Shown: positions 27,080-36,644 of the stretch, one piece after another | How positions within the stretch are numbered: the first letter of the stretch is position 1 | How the letters are laid out: each line of letters starts with the position of its first letter | From: Paenibacillus kyungheensis | GTDB lineage: Bacteria; Bacillota; Bacilli; Paenibacillales; Paenibacillaceae | NCBI RefSeq assembly: GCF_028606985.1 | Contig: NZ_CP117416.1 | Location: 1,960,001 to 2,024,000, forward strand | DNA: 64,000 bases | Direction: 5' to 3' | Notes under the pieces: model-generated | Databases searched by the model: none | Told to the model about the DNA's origin: nothing | Seen by the model: the letters and a program-made list of their open reading frames with translations, nothing else | Position numbers and translations under genes: made by a program

Positions 27080-29113
27080 TTGAAAACTAAAGATTTGGTT
27101 GTGCTTGCGGGTGTCATAGGAATTGTTATGATGATGATTCTTCCGATCCCGACATGGCTACTCGATATATTGCTAATTATAAATATTTCCCTGGCAATGA
27201 TTATTCTTCTAATTGCAATGAATACGAAAGAAGCATTAGAATTTTCTATTTTCCCAGCTATGTTGCTAATCACTACATTATTCCGGCTGGCTTTGAATAT
27301 ATCTACAACAAAATTGATTTTGGGACAAGGGGATGCGGGTTCAGTTGTTGCTACATTTGGTAGCTGGATCGCTGGTGGACAAATCGCTATTGGATTTGTA
27401 GTTTTCCTTATTCTTGTGGTTGTACAATTTATCGTTATTACCAAAGGTTCGGAACGGGTAGCAGAAGTTGGAGCCCGTTTTACACTCGATGCTATGCCTG
27501 GTAAGCAGATGAGTATTGATGCTGATTTGAACGCAGGTCTTATCAATGAACATCAAGCGAGAGAACGTCGTAGCAAAATCGAACGTGAAGCCGATTTCTA
27601 CGGAGCTATGGATGGTGCGAGTAAATTTGTTAAAGGGGATGCTATTGCGAGTATTATCATCCTCTTAATTAATCTAATTGGTGGATTTATTATCGGGATG
27701 ACTGTTCACGGAATGGCATTCGCTGATGCACTTTCAACGTATTCTGTTTTAACAATTGGTGATGGTCTCGTGAGCCAGATTCCAGCATTGCTTATTTCCA
27801 CAGCTGCTGGTCTGATTGTAACCCGTGCTTCTTCTGAGGGTAACTTAGCAGATGATATCACTTCACAACTATTCTCATATCCCAAATTGTTATATATCGT
27901 AGCAGGCGTAATTACACTGTTAGGTATTTTTACACCGATTCACTTTATTACAACATTCCCTCTAGCTATTCTGTTAGTATTTGCTGCTCGGAAGATGCAG
28001 TCGAATCTGGATCAAAAAGTGGTCGAAGCAGAACAGCAACAAGAAGAACAGCAGATTGAAGAAGTACGTAGTCCAGAAAGTGTTATCAATTTATTGCAGA
28101 TTGATCCAATCGAATTTGAATTTGGATATGGTTTGATTCCTCTTGCAGATACGCAACAGGGCGGAGATTTATTAGACCGTATTATTATGATTCGTCGTCA
28201 ATGTGCGCTAGAACTAGGTCTTGTGGTACCTGTTATCCGTATTCGGGATAATATTCAATTAAAACCGAACGAATATGTCATCAAAATTAAAGGAAATGTT
28301 GTAGGTGGTGGTGAATTACTACTAAATCACTATCTCGCTATGAGTCCTGGGTTTGATGATGATTCGATTACGGGTATAGAGACTTTAGAACCAGCTTTTG
28401 GATTGCCTGCATTATGGATAGATGAATTAACAAAAGAACGCGCTGAGTTATCAGGGTATACCGTTGTTGATCCACCTTCTGTAGTAGCTACGCATTTAAC
28501 AGAATTAATCAAAAAACATTGTCACGAATTACTGGGTCGTCAAGAAACAAGAGCGCTTATCGACAACTTACGTGAGAACTATCCTGTACTTGTAGATGAC
28601 TTGATTCCTTCTGTGTTAGCAGTAGGGGATGTGCAAAAAGTATTCGTTAAATTGCTAAGAGAAAAAATTTCTATTCGGGATATGGTTACAATATTCGAGA
28701 CACTTGCCGATTATGGAACATATACCAAAGATCCAGATGTATTAACTGAATATGTACGTCAAGCTCTATCCCGACAAATTACGCAGCAATTTACAAGCCA
28801 GGGTGAAACACTACGTGTGATTACAGTAGGACCTAATCTGGAGAAAAAGATTGCCGAAAGTGTACAGCAATCTGAACAAGGAAGTTATCTGGCACTTGAT
28901 CCGGTATCGACTCAATCGATGTATCAGAAGATGAACGAACAAGTAAATCGACTGTTACAAATGGGACAACAACCGATCGTTTTGACTTCGCCAGCTATAC
29001 GCATGTATCTGCGTCAAGTGATTGAACGCACGATGCAGGATATTCCGGTTCTTTCTTACAGTGAACTTGAACCTAACGTTGAAATTCAAAGTGTCGGGGT
29101 GGTGAACTTATGA
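27080..29113 (+). CDS. flhA: Flagellar export gate protein FlhA
   Basis: Largest export-gate component, 677 aa. About eight membrane helices occupy the first 310 residues, with the conserved FHIPEP region (GERVAEVGARFTLDAMPGKQ-like, residues about 135-160, then MSIDADLNAGLI). The cytoplasmic domain from about residue 345 docks chaperone-substrate complexes. It starts at TTG 27080 behind ATCGGAGGG. The stop overlaps the start of flhF (ATGA). Confidence 0.96.
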   Translation: MKTKDLVVLAGVIGIVMMMILPIPTWLLDILLIINISLAMIILLIAMNTKEALEFSIFPAMLLITTLFRLALNISTTKLILGQGDAGSVVATFGSWIAGGQIAIGFVVFLILVVVQFIVITKGSERVAEVGARFTLDAMPGKQMSIDADLNAGLINEHQARERRSKIEREADFYGAMDGASKFVKGDAIASIIILLINLIGGFIIGMTVHGMAFADALSTYSVLTIGDGLVSQIPALLISTAAGLIVTRASSEGNLADDITSQLFSYPKLLYIVAGVITLLGIFTPIHFITTFPLAILLVFAARKMQSNLDQKVVEAEQQQEEQQIEEVRSPESVINLLQIDPIEFEFGYGLIPLADTQQGGDLLDRIIMIRRQCALELGLVVPVIRIRDNIQLKPNEYVIKIKGNVVGGGELLLNHYLAMSPGFDDDSITGIETLEPAFGLPALWIDELTKERAELSGYTVVDPPSVVATHLTELIKKHCHELLGRQETRALIDNLRENYPVLVDDLIPSVLAVGDVQKVFVKLLREKISIRDMVTIFETLADYGTYTKDPDVLTEYVRQALSRQITQQFTSQGETLRVITVGPNLEKKIAESVQQSEQGSYLALDPVSTQSMYQKMNEQVNRLLQMGQQPIVLTSPAIRMYLRQVIERTMQDIPVLSYSELEPNVEIQSVGVVNL

Positions 29114-30459
29114 GGGTAAAACGATATATCGTTGATACAATGCCCGATGCGATGTTAAAAATTCGAACTGATCTTGGTAGCGATGCTGTAATTTTAAGTA
29201 CAAAAGAGCTAAAAACCGGTGGTTTTCTAGGAATGTTTCAGAAGAAAAAGATTGAAGTCATTGCCGCAGTAGAAAAAGAGCAAGCTTCTGAACCAGTCAA
29301 AGCGCAGCCAGAAACGATTATTCCGGCTGCCTCTGCTGTACCTAAACGTGTAGTACCGGATGCCTATCGCAAATCAAGCGAAGCTTTTGCTGAATCGATG
29401 CGCCAAGCACTTGCTGGAGAACCAACCCAGTCAGCAGAAGGTAACTCGGTAGCTTCTTCAGCACCAGCTCCATCATTTAATCCATCGGTACCGGAGATTC
29501 CGCAACCAACTTTACAGCATATTCCTTTAGTACCTGAGGAACCTGTACATCGCGTCTCAGAATATAATGGGTCAGCAGATGGTCTTCAACAAGAGAAGTT
29601 GTTTGAAGAATTGCGTGAAATGAAAAAAATGATGGCTGAATTGAGCCGCGAAAAAGAAATGGCAGCATTACCTGAATCATTAATCGAAATCGCAGATCGT
29701 TTAAAGAAACAAGGCATTCAACAAGAACTGCTAGATACGTGGTTAAGCGAAGCGATGGGGCAATTTCCAGCGCCTGAATTAATTACTACCGTAGATGCCA
29801 AAGCAGCAATGAAATTTCAGATCGAACAGTTTACGCAATCACGCATCGGTGGAGGCATCAACACTTCTACCAAAATTGTATACGTCGCAGGTCCTACGGG
29901 AGTAGGTAAGACGACTACAATTGCAAAGTTGGCTGCTGAACAGTTATTCAAATATAAACGTAAAGTAGGTTTTATTACTTCGGATACATATCGTATCTCG
30001 GCAGTAGAGCAGCTTAGAACCTATGCTTCTATTTTGGGGGTTCCTTTAGAAGTGGTTCAATCTCCCGGAGATTTGCAGCGCTCACTACAACGTTTAGCTG
30101 AATGTGATCTGATTCTAATGGATACGGCAGGACGTAACTACCGCAACGAATTACTTGTTTCTGAATTACAAAGTTTGTTGGCTCCTTTGGAAAATAGTGA
30201 GACGTATCTAGTGTTATCGTTTACTTCCAAAACGGAAGATATGAGAACGATCACAGAACATTTCAGCAAATACCCATTGGACAAAGTGATCTTCACCAAA
30301 GCAGATGAAACAGGAAGCTATGGTGCATTATTCAATCTTCTTCAGGAATATCCATTACGACTATCGTATATGACCAATGGACAAAATGTACCTGATGATC
30401 TGTTGATGCCAAGTCCAGATTTTCTCGCTAATCTATTACTTGGAGAGATATTGCCATGA
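29110..30459 (+). CDS. flhF: Flagellar placement GTPase FlhF
   Basis: SRP-family GTPase that controls flagellar position and number with FlhG. It is 449 aa. The N-terminal B domain includes MRVKRYIVDTMPDAMLKIRT and a variable Pro/Ser-rich region at about residues 60-155. The NG GTPase domain starts near residue 180, with G1 [17 protein letters not shown] near residue 260, SDTYRISAVEQLRTYA, G3 LMDTAGRN and G4 FTKADETGSYGA. It overlaps flhA and flhG by four bases each. Confidence 0.95.
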   Translation: MRVKRYIVDTMPDAMLKIRTDLGSDAVILSTKELKTGGFLGMFQKKKIEVIAAVEKEQASEPVKAQPETIIPAASAVPKRVVPDAYRKSSEAFAESMRQALAGEPTQSAEGNSVASSAPAPSFNPSVPEIPQPTLQHIPLVPEEPVHRVSEYNGSADGLQQEKLFEELREMKKMMAELSREKEMAALPESLIEIADRLKKQGIQQELLDTWLSEAMGQFPAPELITTVDAKAAMKFQIEQFTQSRIGGGINTSTKIVYVAGPTGVGKTTTIAKLAAEQLFKYKRKVGFITSDTYRISAVEQLRTYASILGVPLEVVQSPGDLQRSLQRLAECDLILMDTAGRNYRNELLVSELQSLLAPLENSETYLVLSFTSKTEDMRTITEHFSKYPLDKVIFTKADETGSYGALFNLLQEYPLRLSYMTNGQNVPDDLLMPSPDFLANLLLGEILP

Positions 30460-31340
30460 TGGATCAAGCCCAATCATTAAGAAATTTGATGTCGTCTAAA
30501 ACGGTACAACCTCCTCAAACAGAACCACGCAGTGCGAAGTTTATTACAATCACTAGCGGTAAAGGTGGAGTAGGAAAATCGAATTTCACGCTTAATTTTG
30601 CGCTTGCACTTCAGCGACTAGGGCGGAAAGTACTGGTATTTGATGCCGATATTGGAATGGCGAATATCGATGTACTGATGGGTGTGCGATCTAAATTCAA
30701 TTTATCTCATCTGCTTAGCGGAGAGAAACAGATCAACGAGATTATTGAAAAGGGAGCAGGATCATTACCTTATATTGCAGGTGGGTCCGGACTGTCTTCA
30801 TTGTTCTCTTTATCTGATAAAGATTTGATCTATTTTACAGATCAGATTCAGAAAGTCGCCACAGACATGGATTACATTTTGTTTGACACTGGCGCAGGTT
30901 TATCAAAAGAAACACTACAATTTATTATGTCAGCTGACGAATGTATAGTAGTGACTACTCCAGAACCAACTTCGATTACAGATGCTTATGCTTTGATTAA
31001 AGTGGTGCATGGTATGGAAGAAGATGTGTCTTTCAAACTAGTAGTAAACCGGGCTGAAAATGAAAAAGAAGCCGTACAAACATCAGACAAAATTAGATTG
31101 GTTACTAGCCGCTTTCTGAACTTGGAAATTCCGCTTTTGGGATTTGTAAGTGACGATTCTCATGTTAGTCAATCCGTAAAAAAACAAGTTCCTTTTTCAA
31201 TTTACTCTCCAGGATGTCTTGCTTCTAAAGACATTCAACAGTTGGCTCAACGCTACATGGTTGCACCAAATGCAAGTTCAGAAGGAACCTTAACAGGAAT
31301 CAAAGGATTTATGCAAAAATGGCTCAAACGGACTAAATGA
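30456..31340 (+). CDS. flhG: MinD-like ATPase FlhG (YlxH)
   Basis: Deviant-Walker ATPase that activates FlhF GTPase and limits flagellar number; it also binds C-ring proteins. It is 294 aa. The N-terminal FlhF-activating peptide is MMDQAQSLRNLM. The ATPase motif is TSGKGGVGKSNFTLNFA near residue 30, then VFDADIGMANIDVLMG and FDTGAGLSKETLQF. A possible sigma-D promoter-like match lies inside the segment encoding DADIG. cheB follows after 26 bases. Confidence 0.95.
   Translation: MMDQAQSLRNLMSSKTVQPPQTEPRSAKFITITSGKGGVGKSNFTLNFALALQRLGRKVLVFDADIGMANIDVLMGVRSKFNLSHLLSGEKQINEIIEKGAGSLPYIAGGSGLSSLFSLSDKDLIYFTDQIQKVATDMDYILFDTGAGLSKETLQFIMSADECIVVTTPEPTSITDAYALIKVVHGMEEDVSFKLVVNRAENEKEAVQTSDKIRLVTSRFLNLEIPLLGFVSDDSHVSQSVKKQVPFSIYSPGCLASKDIQQLAQRYMVAPNASSEGTLTGIKGFMQKWLKRTK
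30626..30652 (+). promoter_or_regulatory. Possible internal sigma-D promoter inside flhG
   Basis: GAAA, 15-nt spacer, GCCGATAT: eleven of twelve positions fit the Bacillus sigma-D consensus and the -10 box is perfect. If used, it would boost cheB through sigD, an autoregulatory loop for sigD. The -10 box also encodes the conserved Ala-Asp-Ile of FlhG, so chance is a serious alternative. Confidence 0.3.
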
Positions 31341-31366
31341 TTCTGTAGGGAACAGAGGTGCTGATA

Positions 31367-32884
31367 ATGGCAACTTATAAAATATTAGTTGTTGACGATT
31401 CTCCTTTTATGAGAAAAATCATTTCAGATTTAATTGAGACAGATCCTCTGTTTCAAGTAATAGATACTGCAAATAACGGGCGTGAAGCTGCTAAAAAAGT
31501 AGTCGAACTTAAACCCGATGTTGTTACAATGGATGTAGAAATGCCAGAAATGAATGGTCTGGAAGCACTAAAAATTATAATGTCTCAGCGTCCTCTGCCG
31601 ATAATTATGTTATCAGGCATTAATGAACAGGGTATGCGAGAAACAATTATGGCGTTGGAGAACGGAGCTTTTGACTTTATCCGTAAGCCTTCGGTTAGTA
31701 ATTCGCAAGATATCGAAGAAGTTGGGCAACAATTACGCAGACAACTTCATACCGCTGTTCATGCACTGGAAAGAAACCGCAAACGGGCTGAACAAAAAAA
31801 CATGGCGGCTGACGTTGCTCCGTCGCCATATCTGCAAGACAGTCAAGAGCTGCGCGAAGAAGGTCAACAACCTTCCACAGAGCCTCAGGCAGCACCTTCT
31901 GAGAAAAAACTATTAAAACGCGACGCTGACAAACGTCTGGATCAAGGTCGTCCAGAACGCTTTCAGGTCAAACCGGCACCACAGACTCCAAACACAAATG
32001 TACGTCCTTCACGTCCAGAAGTATCAACAGATAAAGCAGCGCAAGATAAACGTTCAGTAGCTCCTAAGCCCGCTGATACACGTCCTGTGTCCAAGCCATC
32101 TTTTGTTACTGGAACTCCGGCTAAAAAGCAACCGGAACTTCCAACTAAACCTGTGCGCGAAGAAGAACCAAAACGAACAAAACCGGTTATTACTCCGCCG
32201 GTAGCACCTGTTTTCAAAAAAGAAATCGAAAAACCAGTAGCACCTTCTTCACCACCAACGGCTACGCCTGCGTTAAATCGCCCAGCAGCCGTTGAACGTA
32301 ACACAGCTCCTTGGCGTCAACTGGTAGCAGTTGGATGCTCTACCGGCGGTCCTAGGGCGCTTAAAAGCTTACTAGAAAATATTCCGGCTAACTTCCCAGC
32401 TCCGATTGTGATTGTTCAGCATATGCCGCCGAATTTTACACGATCTCTGGCACAGCGTTTGAACAGTTTAAGTCGTATTACTGTGGTTGAAGCAGAACAG
32501 GGAATGGTTCTTCAAGCAGGTACAGCTTATATTGCTCCTGGTGGCTATCATATGATAGTCACTCGTAGCCAAGGAAGTTACCGAATACAGCTTTCTCAAG
32601 AACCACCACGCAATGGACATCGCCCTTCAGTGGATACGCTTTTTGCCTCTATCCAACCTTTTACCGATCTACAGCGTCATGCTGTACTAATGACCGGTAT
32701 GGGAAGCGATGGCGCAAGAGAAATGAAAAATTTATATGATAGCGGTATAAACTCTACCATCGCAGAAAACGAAGATACCTGTGTAGTGTACGGAATGCCG
32801 CGGTCGGCTGTAGAGCTCGGATGTGTAAATCATCTGCTCCCACTGCCAGAAATTGCGCCTAAACTTATACAAATCGTTAAATAG
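31367..32884 (+). CDS. cheB: Chemotaxis protein-glutamate methylesterase/deamidase CheB with a long linker
   Basis: Adaptation enzyme that demethylates receptor glutamates. It is 505 aa from ATG 31367, clearly longer than the roughly 350-residue norm. The receiver domain (ILVVDDSPFMRKII; VTMDVEMPEMNGLEAL) spans residues 1-125. A Pro/Lys/Thr/Glu-rich linker covers about residues 145-310. The methylesterase domain has the catalytic Ser in VGCSTGGPRALKSLL, His in VIVQHMPPNFT, and Asp in LMTGMGSDGAREM. It precedes cheA in the chemotaxis part of the operon. Confidence 0.95.
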   Translation: MATYKILVVDDSPFMRKIISDLIETDPLFQVIDTANNGREAAKKVVELKPDVVTMDVEMPEMNGLEALKIIMSQRPLPIIMLSGINEQGMRETIMALENGAFDFIRKPSVSNSQDIEEVGQQLRRQLHTAVHALERNRKRAEQKNMAADVAPSPYLQDSQELREEGQQPSTEPQAAPSEKKLLKRDADKRLDQGRPERFQVKPAPQTPNTNVRPSRPEVSTDKAAQDKRSVAPKPADTRPVSKPSFVTGTPAKKQPELPTKPVREEEPKRTKPVITPPVAPVFKKEIEKPVAPSSPPTATPALNRPAAVERNTAPWRQLVAVGCSTGGPRALKSLLENIPANFPAPIVIVQHMPPNFTRSLAQRLNSLSRITVVEAEQGMVLQAGTAYIAPGGYHMIVTRSQGSYRIQLSQEPPRNGHRPSVDTLFASIQPFTDLQRHAVLMTGMGSDGAREMKNLYDSGINSTIAENEDTCVVYGMPRSAVELGCVNHLLPLPEIAPKLIQIVK

Positions 32885-32928
32885 TTTACAACAAGCTATA
32901 TGCTATCTTATGGAGGAGGTGTCTCACG

Positions 32929-35031
32929 GTGGACATGAATCAATATTTAAACATGTTTATTGATGAGTCGAACGATCATCTACAATCGTTGAATGAAAAA
33001 ATGCTGGAATTGGAAAGCAGCCCGGCTGACCTTGGGATTGTCCAAGTTATTTTCCGTTCAGCACATACGCTTAAAGGTATGGCTGCAACAATGGGATTTG
33101 AAGATTTAGCAGCATTGACGCACCAAATGGAAAATGTACTTGATTTGGTACGTAATGAAAAATTAGCCATGCAAGAATTTATTTTCGATACATTATTTAA
33201 AAGTCTAGATGCTTTGGAATCCATGGTTCAAGACATTACGCAGGGTGGAGAAGGTAAAGCAGATGTAACAGCGATCGTGGAATCTCTGCAAGCGATTGTA
33301 CGCGGAGAAATGACACCTGCTGCACCGGCAGCAACTGTAACTGCTACGCCAACACCGTCTGCTGTAACTGCTGATGCTGAAGTTGTTCAAGAGAGCAAAG
33401 GAATCCAATTGGATGAGTTCCAGCAATCTGTTATTGAACAATCGATGTCTGAAGGTCATCAAGCACTTTACGTTGAAGTTTTTATTCGTGAAGATTGTCA
33501 ATTAAAAGCGGTTCGCGCATACATGGTATTCGATATGTTAGAGCGTTTCGGTGAAGTCATCAAATCCGAACCGTCTACACAAGATATCGAACAAGACAAA
33601 TTCGATCGTAGCTTCTCACTGTATTACATTACGCAAAAAGATCAAGATGAACTTAAAACGATGATTTTAGGCGTATCTGAGATTGAGAATGTAACGATGA
33701 CACGTTTGGATGCAGAATCTTTGAAAGAAATGTCTGCTCCAGCAAATCAATCATCTCCAATTGCTGCTGAAACAGTATCTTTAGAAGCTACACCTTCCAC
33801 TTCAGCTCCTGTAGTAGAAGATAAAGCAGTAGTAGCACCACCACAAGCAAAAGCAGCTGCGAAATCTCCAGTTGCTGCTCCATCTCGCACGATTCGCGTA
33901 GATATCGATCGCTTAGATGTTCTTATGAACTTATTCAGCGAATTGCTAATTGACCGTGTACGTTTAGAGCAATTGGCTAGTGAAGTGAAAGTACCTGCAT
34001 TAACAGATGCTGTCGAGCATATGGGACGTGTAAGTAGTGATTTGCAAAATATCGTACTGAAATTGAGAATGGTTCCGGTAGACACAGTGTTTAACCGTTT
34101 CCCTCGTATGGTACGTGATTTGGCCAAATCATTAGACAAAAAACTAGACTTGATTATCACAGGTGCTGAAACCGAGCTAGACCGCACAGTTATCGACGAA
34201 ATCGGTGATCCACTGGTGCATTTATTGCGTAACTCAGTTGACCATGGTGTTGAGCCAATTGCAGATCGTATTGCAGCAGGTAAAGACGAGACCGGTGTAG
34301 TCAAACTAAGCGCATTCCATAGTGGTAATCATGTATTTATCGAAATTGAAGATGATGGACGTGGAATTTACCGCGATAAGATTCTTCAAAGCGCAATTAA
34401 AAAAGGTGTTGTGACTCAAGAGCAATCGGTCACAATGAAAGATGAAGAAGTATACCAACTTCTTTTTGCACCAGGATTCAGTACAGCAGAAGTTATCTCT
34501 GATATTTCTGGACGCGGTGTAGGTCTAGACGTGGTTAAATCCAAAATTTCATCACTTGGTGGACATGTAACGGTATACTCCACACCAGGTAAAGGAACCA
34601 AGTTCTCTGTACAACTACCACTCACATTGTCCATTATTTCAGCAATGTTGATCCGCGTAGGTTCGGAGAAATATGCGATTCCATTAACTTCGATTGTGGA
34701 AACAGGCATTATCAAATCCAAACAGGTACGTGATTTGCATGGTAGTCAATTAATTCCTTATCGTGAAACGCATATTCCGTTACTTTCACTAAGTCGTGTA
34801 TTCGAAGTTCCAGACTTTGATGAGCGTGAAGAGGAAGAAACAGAGATTGTTGTAATCCGTAAAGGTGACAAACTAGCAGCACTAGCTGTTGAGAACTTCA
34901 TTGGTCAAAACGAAATCGTTCTGAAAAGCTTGGGCAAATATCTTCCAGATATTCAAGGCGTTTCAGGAGCAACGATTCTTGGAGACGGCCAAGTGGCTTT
35001 GATTATTGATCCGAATGCATTTATCAAGTGA
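32929..35031 (+). CDS. cheA: Chemotaxis histidine kinase CheA
   Basis: Sensor kinase of the receptor array. It is 700 aa. P1 carries the phosphorylated His in FRSAHTLKGMAATMGF (near residue 46). P2, the CheY/CheB docking domain, is at about residues 165-265, between Ala/Thr/Pro-rich linkers. P3 dimerisation follows RTIRVDIDRLDVLMNLFSEL. The P4 ATPase includes LLRNSVDHGVEPIADR, IEDDGRGIYRDKI and GRGVGLDVVKSKI. P5, the CheW-like domain, ends the protein. It starts at GTG 32929, eight bases after TGGAGGAGGT; an in-frame ATG two codons later is an alternative. Confidence 0.97.
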   Translation: MDMNQYLNMFIDESNDHLQSLNEKMLELESSPADLGIVQVIFRSAHTLKGMAATMGFEDLAALTHQMENVLDLVRNEKLAMQEFIFDTLFKSLDALESMVQDITQGGEGKADVTAIVESLQAIVRGEMTPAAPAATVTATPTPSAVTADAEVVQESKGIQLDEFQQSVIEQSMSEGHQALYVEVFIREDCQLKAVRAYMVFDMLERFGEVIKSEPSTQDIEQDKFDRSFSLYYITQKDQDELKTMILGVSEIENVTMTRLDAESLKEMSAPANQSSPIAAETVSLEATPSTSAPVVEDKAVVAPPQAKAAAKSPVAAPSRTIRVDIDRLDVLMNLFSELLIDRVRLEQLASEVKVPALTDAVEHMGRVSSDLQNIVLKLRMVPVDTVFNRFPRMVRDLAKSLDKKLDLIITGAETELDRTVIDEIGDPLVHLLRNSVDHGVEPIADRIAAGKDETGVVKLSAFHSGNHVFIEIEDDGRGIYRDKILQSAIKKGVVTQEQSVTMKDEEVYQLLFAPGFSTAEVISDISGRGVGLDVVKSKISSLGGHVTVYSTPGKGTKFSVQLPLTLSIISAMLIRVGSEKYAIPLTSIVETGIIKSKQVRDLHGSQLIPYRETHIPLLSLSRVFEVPDFDEREEEETEIVVIRKGDKLAALAVENFIGQNEIVLKSLGKYLPDIQGVSGATILGDGQVALIIDPNAFIK

Positions 35032-35058
35032 TGTAGTTTATAACAAGGAGGATTTACC

Positions 35059-35520
35059 ATGGCAGAAGATATAAAAGTTATTGTTTTCAAACTTGCAAAA
35101 GAAGAATACGGTATTGAAGTAGATAAAGTACAAACGATTGAGCGTATGTTACCTATTACGCGTGTACCTAAAACATTTGATTTTGTAAAAGGTGTTATTA
35201 ATTTACGTGGTGTGGTTATTCCAGTTATCGATCTTCGTGGTCGTTTTAACCTTCCAGAAAATGAATATAACGATCAAACACGTATTATCATCGTAGAGGT
35301 AGATACAACACAAGTTGGATTTATTGTAGATTCAGCTAACGATGTAGTAGATTTAGATCGCGGACGTATTGAGAAACCGCCAGAAGTTGTAGGCGGAGTG
35401 AAAGCAAGATATCTTGATGGAGTTGCTAAGCTGGACGAAGAACGGCTGCTGATTATGCTTAACCTTGCTGAAGTCTTGAACCGAAGCGAAGTCAGTCAAC
35501 TAGAAAATATCGAGGATTAA
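35059..35520 (+). CDS. cheW: Chemotaxis coupling protein CheW
   Basis: Scaffold linking CheA to receptors. It is 153 aa of SH3-like CheW fold with VIVFKLAKEEYGIEVDKVQTI, ITRVPKTFDFVKGVINLRG and VIPVIDLRGRFNL. ACAAGGAGG precedes the ATG. It is placed between cheA and cheC as in B. subtilis. Confidence 0.96.
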   Translation: MAEDIKVIVFKLAKEEYGIEVDKVQTIERMLPITRVPKTFDFVKGVINLRGVVIPVIDLRGRFNLPENEYNDQTRIIIVEVDTTQVGFIVDSANDVVDLDRGRIEKPPEVVGGVKARYLDGVAKLDEERLLIMLNLAEVLNRSEVSQLENIED

Positions 35521-35524
35521 GCTT

Positions 35525-36151
35525 ATGAACCTTTTTGGTAATCTTGAAGGGTTCAAAATGGATGTTCTAAAAGAAGTGGGAAATATAGGGGCAGGCAATG
35601 CAGCCACTGCCCTTTCCCAGCTTTTAGATAAACCGATTGATATGGCAGTACCGAAAGTTCAAATTCTACCTTTTGAAAAAATCGCTGATAAAGTTGGCGG
35701 ACCTGAACAAATCGTTCTTGCTGTTTTCTTTCGTGTAGAAGGTGAAGCGCCGGGCAATTTGTTTTTTATTCTAACTCCTGAAGCAGGTAAAGGATTGCTT
35801 CATCGTTTAGCAGGGATTGAAGCCAGCGACGAAGAATTTTTTAATGAGATGGAACAATCTGCACTTTCAGAAATTGGAAATATTTTAGCAGGTTCGTATT
35901 TATCTTCATTAGCAGACTTTACCAAACTTTCAATGACACCTACAGTGCCTGGACTGGCAATGGATATGGCAGGTGCAATTTTGAACTACGGTCTGATCCA
36001 ATTCGGAGAAATGGGTGACGATGCGTTGTTGATCGATACTACATTTTTAGAAGGAAAAGAAGAAGTGGAAGGGCAGTTTTTCTTGATTCCGGACCCTGAA
36101 TCTTTTGATAAAATTTTCAAATCATTAGGAGTTCCATTAACTGATGATTGA
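35525..36151 (+). CDS. cheC: CheY-P phosphatase CheC
   Basis: Phosphatase of the Gram-positive adaptation system that also binds CheD. It is 208 aa. The two phosphatase helices are DVLKEVGNIGAGNAATAL and SALSEIGNILAGSYLSSL, each with the conserved Glu and Asn. It overlaps cheD by eight bases, consistent with the CheC-CheD complex. Confidence 0.95.
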   Translation: MNLFGNLEGFKMDVLKEVGNIGAGNAATALSQLLDKPIDMAVPKVQILPFEKIADKVGGPEQIVLAVFFRVEGEAPGNLFFILTPEAGKGLLHRLAGIEASDEEFFNEMEQSALSEIGNILAGSYLSSLADFTKLSMTPTVPGLAMDMAGAILNYGLIQFGEMGDDALLIDTTFLEGKEEVEGQFFLIPDPESFDKIFKSLGVPLTDD

Positions 36152-36641
36152 AGAGCAAAACATTGTTAAAGTGGGTATGGCGGATTTAAACGTCGTGAAA
36201 ACATCCGGAATTATTCGAACGACGGGACTTGGTTCTTGTGTGGGCCTAACGCTATATGACAAAAACATTCAACTTGCAGGGATGGCTCATGTGATGCTTC
36301 CTTCATCGGATATTGCTAGAGACGGACAATTGAATATAGCAAAATACGCAGATACTGCACTTCCAGAATTAGTTCGCAAAATGACTGAGCTTGGCGCTTC
36401 ACGCTCACGATTGGTTGCCAAAATGGCTGGTGGTGCTCAAATGTTTAATTTTTCTAGTGGTGGTGATCACATGCGAATTGGTCCTCGTAATGTGGAAGCA
36501 TGTAAATTGTTTTTAGAAGAGTACAAAATTCCATTGTTAGCAGAGGACACTGGCGCTAATTACGGACGAACCATAGAGATGGATTGTATTTCTGGGATTT
36601 TGTTCATAAGAAGTGTACAAATGGGTAAGAAGGAATTATAG
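36144..36641 (+). CDS. cheD: Chemoreceptor glutamine deamidase CheD
   Basis: Deamidates receptor glutamines and is regulated by CheC. The product is 165 aa. The catalytic Cys is in TTGLGSCVGLTLYDK and the His in LAGMAHVMLPSS, followed by KYADTALPELVRKM and KMAGGAQMF. It overlaps the end of cheC. In B. subtilis sigD comes next; here a small membrane protein gene intervenes. Confidence 0.95.
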   Translation: MIEEQNIVKVGMADLNVVKTSGIIRTTGLGSCVGLTLYDKNIQLAGMAHVMLPSSDIARDGQLNIAKYADTALPELVRKMTELGASRSRLVAKMAGGAQMFNFSSGGDHMRIGPRNVEACKLFLEEYKIPLLAEDTGANYGRTIEMDCISGILFIRSVQMGKKEL

Positions 36642-36644
36642 CCT

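Noticed and set aside
27019-27546. 175-residue antisense open frame over flhA
   Set aside because: Mirror of the FlhA membrane helices; no independent gene signals.
33747-34304. 185-residue antisense open frame over cheA
   Set aside because: Ser/Thr/Ile-rich translation of the complementary strand of a highly conserved gene; no homology or ribosome binding site.
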